Shown here piece after piece: positions 58,180-64,000 of a DNA stretch of 64,000 nucleotides. The notes under the pieces were generated by a model. It searched no databases. It worked only from the letters and a program-made list of their open reading frames with translations, and had not been told where the DNA came from. The position numbers and the translations under genes are program-made. The stretch's first letter is position 1; the number at the start of each line of letters is the position of its first letter. The DNA comes from Tetradesmus obliquus (lineage: Eukaryota; Chlorophyta; Chlorophyceae; Sphaeropleales; Scenedesmaceae), in contig CP126207.1 in assembly GCA_030272155.1 (NCBI GenBank), forward strand, positions 1,488,001 through 1,552,000, written 5' to 3'.

Positions 58180-59583
58180 TACAGAGGCTGATGCAGGCAG
58201 CAGCGACAGCAGCAGCAAGGCGCCCATGTCGCCTGACACCGCTGATGCAGCAGATGCGGATGCAGCAGCAGCAGCAGCAGATGCGGATGCAGGCGGTGCT
58301 GCTGATGAGCATGGTGGTGAGGACAAGCAGCAGGAGCAGAGCAGCAAGCAGCAGCAGCAGCAGCAGCAAGATCAGGATGCTGCCGCAGACAGCACCGCTG
58401 CTGCTGCTGCTGCTGATGCTGCTGAGGAGGTCTCTCCCGGCTCCTCGCGCAAGCGCAAACGGAAGCCAGCTTCTTCACAGGCAGCTGAGCAGCCGCAGGA
58501 CAGCAGTGCTGCTGCTGCAGCAGGCGACAGCAGCGCTGGAGGCGCAGCAGCACAGCAGCAGCAGCAGCCAGCGAAGGTGCCCACGATCCTGGTGCGGTGG
58601 TGCCAGCAGTGTGGCCGGTTGGAGAAGGTGTCTCTGTTTGATGGCAGCAAGAGGTGCGATGAGAGGTGGCGGTGGGATTATGCAAGTCAGGCAGATATAA
58701 CATCAAAATGCTGCACATGTGGGATTGTGAGCTTTTCTGCACTCAGTCCATGGTCATGCTGTTTGATGGCAGCAAGTGGTGCGCTGGAAGGTGTTGGTGG
58801 GATCGGCTCGAGTCTGCTCATCAACATTCTGCACACCTTGCCTGGGGTGCTGTTCTGCACTCAGCACATGGTCATGCTGTTAGTTATAGCAGATGAGATG
58901 CTGCATTGTTATGCTGTTAGTGTTATTGTCGCCCTGCAGGAGCTGCCGCAGCCAGCTGCAGAAGCCTCATCTACTACATGACCACACCATGTTGTCGCAC
59001 GTGAAATTACATTCTGCAACTCCTATCATGCAAATTCACATTTGTAGCCACGTTTGTATCGTCCTGCAGGAGCTGCCGCAGCCAGCTGCAGAAGCACCAT
59101 CTGATATATGACCGCTCTGTCATGATCTCAATTCATCTCTACTTTCTGTATCCTTCACTCTTTTTTTCTTGTTTGTTTCCTCCTGCAGGAGCTGCCGCAG
59201 TCAGCTGCAGAAGCATCACCTGCCATATGACCGCACCACCAAGATCCCAAACACTTCAAAATGCTGTATCTTATTCTATGCTTTCATCCTTTGTTTTGTC
59301 CTGCAGGAGCTGCCGCAGCCAGCTGCAGAAGCACAACAGCCGCCGCCGTGCGGGCCTCAAGTCAAACCGCAAGCCCGCAGCAGCCAAGCCCAAGCCCGCC
59401 TCCGGCCGCCAGTCAGCCAAGTTTGACCGCGGCTACGGCAGTTTGACCAGCGGTCAAAGTAACAGCTACGGCGCCGGCGCGCCAGCCGCCAAGCGGTCAA
59501 AGGGAGCATCTGCTTCGGAGCACCACCACCGCAGCGGCGGCGGTTTACCAGGCAGGGCCAACAGTATGGCCCGCCTTGATGCT

Positions 59584-59615
<32 letters not shown>

Positions 59616-61278
59616 CAACGGAGGTTACGGCGGCGGCCTGGCAGGGCTCACTGCAATGCTTGCGGGTGCGGGCGCTGCTGCTGGCTATGGCAGCGATGTG
59701 CATGGTGCTGCAGCTGATCCTATGGAGTGGGATGCAGCAGCAGCAGCTGCTGCGCCTGTTCCTGCAAGCCGGCCTCAGAAGCGATCTAAGAAGCATCATC
59801 ATCAGCAGCAGCAGGCGATGACAAAGTATGCAGAGGACCCAGCGGCGGCAGCAGCAGCAGCAGCAGCAGCACAAGGCCCTGATGACCTGTACCTGCTGAG
59901 TGCTGTAGCGCACGCTACACAGCAGTACAGCAACCAGCAGCAGTACAATGGACAGCAGCAGTACGGCGGCCAGCAGCAGCAGCAGCAGCAGCAGCAGCAC
60001 AGCATGCTGCAGCAGCAGCAGCAGCAGCAGCACAGCATGCTGCAGCAGCTGCAGGAGATGCAGGGCGACAGCAGCAGCTTTGGGCAGCAGGGTTTACATG
60101 GGCAGAAGCGCGGCTGGGGTGGTGCATTAGGCATGGATCAAGACCCCGCAGCAGCAGCAGCAGTGGCGGCACCCTTGAGTCTGCAGCAGCAGCAGGCGCT
60201 TGCTGCTCTGCGGGCCAGGAATCAAGCGCCTGCAGCACCTGGAGGCGTCCCTGGCGTGACGTACAAGCCTGCTGCTGCATCCCCGCAGCAGCAGCAGCAG
60301 CAGCGGCTCGGGGCGGCTGGGGTTTTTGGGCTAGGTCCTGGAAATGACGTGTGGGGAGCTGCTGGTGCTGCTGCTGCTGACGATGCAGGCAGTGTGCTGC
60401 AACAGGCCCTGAATAGCTTACTGGGCAGCGTGGCTGCTGCTGGTGGTGGTGCTGCTGGCAACAGCCGCCAGCCGGCAGCAGCAGCAGCAGCAGCAGCGAG
60501 CACAGGCATGGACGGTAATCACCTGCTGAATCAGCTGCTGGATTACGGCTTTGGCGGCGCGGGTGGAGGCCCTGCTGCCGCTGCTGCGCAGCTCGCTGCA
60601 GGTGGTGCAGCAGGAAGCGTCTCTCAGGGCGCTTCTTTAGCAGGTGATGCTGCACTTGCAGGGCGATTGCAGGCGCTAAAGCAGCAGCAGCAGCAGCAGC
60701 AGTTTGGTATGCAGCGCGGGCTGGCAGGCATGCAGCAGCAGCTGCCGCTCTCTGCGTCGCGGCCTGGCAGTGGTAGCAGCAAGTCAGCAGCCATGACTGC
60801 TGGCCCTGCACTGTCGGCCGGTACTGCAGGCGGTACAATTGGTACTGCTGGAGGGGGCGGTACAGCCGCCGAGGCTGTGGCAGCAAAGCAGCAGCTTCTG
60901 GGGGAGTTGATTCAGCTGATGTATGAGGAGCAGCTCCTTGAGCAGCAGCTGAGTGATCAGCAGATTGCAAAGCGGGCTCAGCAAGCAGCGCTGCAGCGGC
61001 AGTTGGATGATCTGCAGTCGCAGCTGCTGCACCAGCAGCAGGCGCTGCAGCAGGAGATGGGCTTGGAAGCCGCTGCTGCTGCTGCCGCTGCTGCTGCTAG
61101 CAAGGCAGGCCTGCCAGTGCAGCCGCCATCAGCACGTGCAGCAGCAGCAGCAGCTGGCGGCACAGATGCAGAAGAAGATGCGCTGGCAGCAGCAGCGGCA
61201 GCAGCGACTGCACTGATCTGTGGGGAGCCGCTGTCTGTTGCTGGCTCGAAAGTGCTGGCCTCTCTCGGGCTTGGCCCC

Positions 61279-61318
<40 letters not shown>

Positions 61319-61421
61319 CTGCATTGGATGAGAATGACCTGGAGCTGATGATGCTGCTGGAGCTGCAGAATGCAGGCATGCAGGCACAGCAGCAGCAGGG
61401 CCCAGCTGCAGCAGCTACAGC

Positions 61422-61452
<31 letters not shown>

Positions 61453-62037
61453 CAGGCTGCTGGCTTGAATGGACTGAGCTGGCTCACAGGTCAGGGTGGC
61501 GGTGCTTCAAACGCTGCTCGCCCTGCTGCTGCTGCTGCTCCTGCAAGCAGCTCGCCAGGGTGGGGCGCACTGCAGCAGCAGCAGCAGCAGCGCCAGCAGC
61601 AGCAGCAGCAGCAGCAGTGGATGCCGCCAGCGGGGTCAGCTGGTGCGCTGTCGTCGCCGCAGCCAGTGCAGCAGCAGCAGCAGCAGCAGGGCGAGCAGCA
61701 GAAGCAGCAGCAGCTGCTGCAGCTGCTGCAGCTGCTCATGCAGGAGAAGCAGGTCGAGGAGAAGACAGCAAGTGTGCTGGCGGCTGCTGCAGCAGCAGCC
61801 GGAGCTAGCGCCCCTGCAGCAGCAGCAGCAGCAGGCAGGGGCTTTGGTGGTCTTGGTGCTGCTGGGGCAGCAGCTGGCGGCAGCAGCAATGCCGGGGGGT
61901 CTGCTGCTTTGGGTTTGGGTGGCCTCAGCTTGCCTATGAGCCTAGGAGGCGGTTTAGGAGGCGGCTTGGGAGGGGCAAGTGCAGGACTAGGAGGCTTGCA
62001 GGCCTTTGCTGCATTGCTTCCAAATGGCGGTTTGTGA
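55697..62037 (+). CDS. SBP-box transcription factor with a split SBP domain
   Basis: Three exons: 55697-55870, 57704-58653 and 59307-62037 (1284 residues). The SBP domain is assembled from all three. Zinc finger 1 is C57, C62, C79 and H82 (CQVPGCCANLLEQRMYNQRH then KICADH). Zinc finger 2 is WCQQCGRLEKVSLFDGSKR then SCRSQLQKHNSRRR (C358, C361, C377), including the basic nuclear-signal end. Two things are odd. About 275 residues of acidic, Ala/Gln-rich sequence lie between H82 and C358, where other SBP proteins have roughly 17. The zinc-finger-2 histidine (CQQCxRFH) is Glu365 here. The 900-residue C-terminus is Gln/Ala/Gly low-complexity, with a leucine/Gln helical segment near residues 920-970. 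No ankyrin repeats were seen, so it is not a CRR1-like protein. It should bind GTAC-core sites in the nucleus. Confidence 0.9.
56470..57703 (+). repeat. Ten truncated upstream copies of SBP-gene exon 2
   Basis: Copies start at 56470, 56593, 56719, 56843, 56967, 57092, 57216, 57340, 57463 and 57585; the complete exon starts at 57704. Periods are 123, 126, 124, 124, 125, 124, 124, 123, 122 and 119. Each has a TGC(C/A)(T/C)GCAG-like acceptor and reads VPGCCANLLEQRMYNQRH, then diverges into 'acaccgcaccagcaacaagt'. Copies 2-4 and 5-7 form a higher-order repeat of about 373 bases. None has a donor close by. Confidence 0.97.
58745..58795 (+). repeat. Downstream copy of SBP-gene exon 2 end plus donor
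   Basis: 'ctgtttgatggcagcaag' followed by TGGTGCGCTG repeats the exon end at 58633-58653 (LFDGSK, donor GTGCGATG). A 'cactcagtccatggtcatgc'-type word before it recurs at 58857. Confidence 0.85.
58940..59306 (+). repeat. Three truncated upstream copies of SBP-gene exon 3
   Basis: Copies start at 58940, 59070 and 59189; the complete exon starts at 59307 (periods 130, 119, 118). Each repeats 'tcctgcaggagctgccgcag' and about 25 more exon bases (SCRSQLQK), then passes into 'atatgaccgc'-like intron sequence. Confidence 0.95.
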
Positions 62038-64000
62038 GCACTGCTGTGTTGCTTGACAGGTCGTTTATTGGTGGTGGTTTGGTCTGGGAGGGTTGCGGTT
62101 GGTTTGTGACGCTGCAGGGTTTTGGGGTTTCTGCGGGGTTTGAGTTTTGGAGGGATGAATCCGGAGGAGGTTATGCGGGGAGCCCGTCTGTGCTGCGTGT
62201 TGTTACGGGTTATGGCGGTGCTGTTGTGTGGTCAAGGTTATACATGTACTTGTGCATTGTGTCCCTGTATGCTACGGGGTGTTGCCGCAGGCGGGGTTTA
62301 GGCCTTTACTGCTCCCTCTCTCTCGTGGCTCCCTTCACCCGGCTACTGCCAATGCAGCAGCAGTACTTTTTCAGGTTGAGAATAATGTTTGCACTGCAGG
62401 ACAGGTGTGCGGCAAGGCATGTTGATTGCGGCAAGTTGCGAGGTGTCTGTGTGCTGCTGCCTGCATGGCAGTGTGGTCAGCGCTGCTGCAGCTAGCCAGG
62501 CGTGTGATCTTACTCATGCTTTGGTCTGTTTGTGATGAAACCTGTTGGTGGGGTTTTCTGCAGGGGTGCTGAACCCTGTTTGTTCAAAGTCGGGCCCCTG
62601 TGTTTGCGTGCCATTTGATTTGGAGTCAGGTTGATTACAAAGCAAGAAGCAGACCTGCCATTCGCAAGCCCTGCTACATGTGGAGCCAGCTTGATTGTTT
62701 GTTGGGCATCTCAATACGCCTGCTGCTGCAGAGCGCGTTTGCGTATGCACCTTGAACAACAGATCGTTTGCTGGGCATCTCAACATGCCTGCTGCTGCAG
62801 AGAGCGTGCTTGCGTATGCAGCTCAAACAATGTTGTTAACCGTTGTTAACAACCTCTGGCAGGCCTCCTCATGTCAGTTCAGGGTTGAGTCATGCTGGCG
62901 CTTCAGCTGTGAAACCCTAATACCTTGCCTGAATAACACCACAGCATAACATGTTATGCCATGCCACGTCTGCACGGCTGCACTGCCACTGTCACTGCTG
63001 CCTTGATGACTGTGTTGGGTGATGTTGCCTGGTATTTTCGTGTCAGCCATACTTACAGCCATACTTACAGCATGACTGCAATCAGCAGTGTACCTAGAAG
63101 GGGGTGGTTGTGTGCAGATGCTGGCGCTGTCGTCACACTTTGCCCTACACGCTGCTACAACTCGCAGGTCCTGCGCTGCAGGCAAGGTAACAGTATGCCG
63201 GGGCCTCACATCAGCGGTTTGTGTTTGCAACAGGGGTTCTGGGGTATGTGAGTGTCTGCTCAATCGCCACATAAGCTGCTTTGAGCTGTGTGTTTCGAAG
63301 GCTGTGTGGGCTGTTTGTGTGCTGTTGTGTTTTTGACCAACAAATGCGGCTGGGAGTATTGACTTGGTTGTGTAACTGCCTGGTGCTGCCAGGTGCTTCC
63401 AGATATGTGGGGCAGCGAGCTGGCATGCTGTGCAAAGCATGTTTTCTTTGGCGCCCGCGCCTAAGCTGCCTGTGTGATGCCTGCGCTAGGGTAGCTGCAC
63501 CTTGCTGGTGGAATTTGTGCGTTCCAGCAGCAGCAGCAGCAGCAGCCCCGCAGATCTGCGGTGGTGCAGCTGCCCATTGGTTTGGCGTGTTGAGTCAAAC
63601 ACCGGCAGCCATGCATGGGGCAAGGTGTGGTCTCCTTACAAATCATCTGTGCAATCGATTGTGTCTGACGTTGGTTGCGCGGCATGCACGTGCATGCGCA
63701 GCAGCACAGGAACGGGGCTGGCTGATGAGGTGGGCGTACAACAGAGTAGGACAGTTGTGGTGGTGGTGGTGGAGTGCTCACTTTCTTGGCTGTTCCACAA
63801 TTTGTATGGTGTTGTTGCTGGTGATGCTCCAGCTCCCTGCAGCAGCAGGTGCCTGGCACTTGTTTGTGGTGGTGTGCCACACCAGTGCGGCATGTGAGCT
63901 TACAAAGTAGGTACCAAGCTGCACATGTGCGCCACGCGGGTACACCAGCCGATACACCACCTGCAGCTGCACATGTGTGGTGAGCCAGCTGGCTCAGCTG
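62038..64000. other. 3' flank of the SBP gene; no further gene supported
   Basis: A direct repeat of about 66 bases lies at 62695-62757 and 62764-62828 ('gttgggcatctcaatacgcc', 'tgctgctgcagag' and 'gcgtatgca'). Palindrome 'gcataacatgttatgc' at 62944-62959. (GTG)n at about 63749-63771. TGTAA occurs near 63374. Open frames are short and without domains. Confidence 0.5.

Noticed and set aside
59122..59306. ATG at 59122 as the start of a 971-residue protein
   Set aside because: The SBP zinc-finger exon chain continues into 59307 in the correct phase; the bases before it are intron with a decoy acceptor.
55697..62037. Assignment of the SBP gene as a CRR1-type copper regulator
   Set aside because: No ankyrin repeats or C-terminal Cys-rich region were found; only the SBP domain is shared.
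1..64000. tRNA, rRNA or other structured RNA genes
   Set aside because: No tRNA cloverleaf with A/B boxes and no rRNA-like sequence was seen by eye; a covariance search was not possible.

Overview
The window looks like nuclear DNA from a chlorophyte green alga, most likely Chlorophyceae of the Sphaeropleales or Scenedesmaceae type. That assignment is an inference. It rests on many short introns with GT(G)AG donors and CTG-rich acceptors, very long Ala/Gln/Ser/Gly low-complexity tracts built from GCA and CAG repeats, and a plant-type gene set (R2R3-MYB, SBP-box, expansin, SR protein, plastid-type SEC-C/YchJ protein, fasciclin domains). No bacterial operon, rRNA, tRNA or CRISPR array was found.

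Layout. 1-1303: 3' end of an unidentified gene (+). 4687-8470: two-FAS1-domain secreted protein (-, 9 exons). 11465-16210: HD-superfamily hydrolase (+, 6 exons). 18868-24507: R2R3-MYB (+, 5 exons). 24508-32917: 8.4 kb without a gene I can support. 32918-36388: expansin-like secreted protein (-, 5 exons). 37853-41156: YchJ-type SEC-C protein (+, 5 exons). 42690-49656: two-RRM, RGG/RS-rich SR-type splicing factor (-, 9 exons). 52859-54910: WW-GYF protein (-, single exon), with 3' end copies down to 50.6 kb. 55697-62037: SBP-box transcription factor (+, 3 exons). FAS1/HD, expansin/YchJ and WW-GYF/SBP are divergent pairs. Exon borders were set by hand from splice signals, reading phase and family alignment; phases close in every full gene, with predicted lengths of 472, 271, 1368, 308, 246, 547, 683 and 1284 residues.

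The most striking pattern is architectural. In six of the seven complete multi- or single-exon genes other than MYB, and also in the partial gene, short segments spanning an exon boundary are tandemly repeated. If the repeated segment spans a 3' splice site, one to ten truncated copies of 'acceptor + start of exon' sit upstream of the one complete exon. If it spans a 5' splice site, copies of 'end of exon + donor' sit downstream of the complete exon. If it spans the stop codon, copies of the gene tail follow the gene. Repeat periods are often 115-130 bases, for example 119-126 in the SBP gene. The reading frame survives only if the spliceosome uses the last acceptor or the first donor of each array. 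I describe these arrays as splice-junction minisatellites. No transcript data were available, so use of the decoy sites is unknown.
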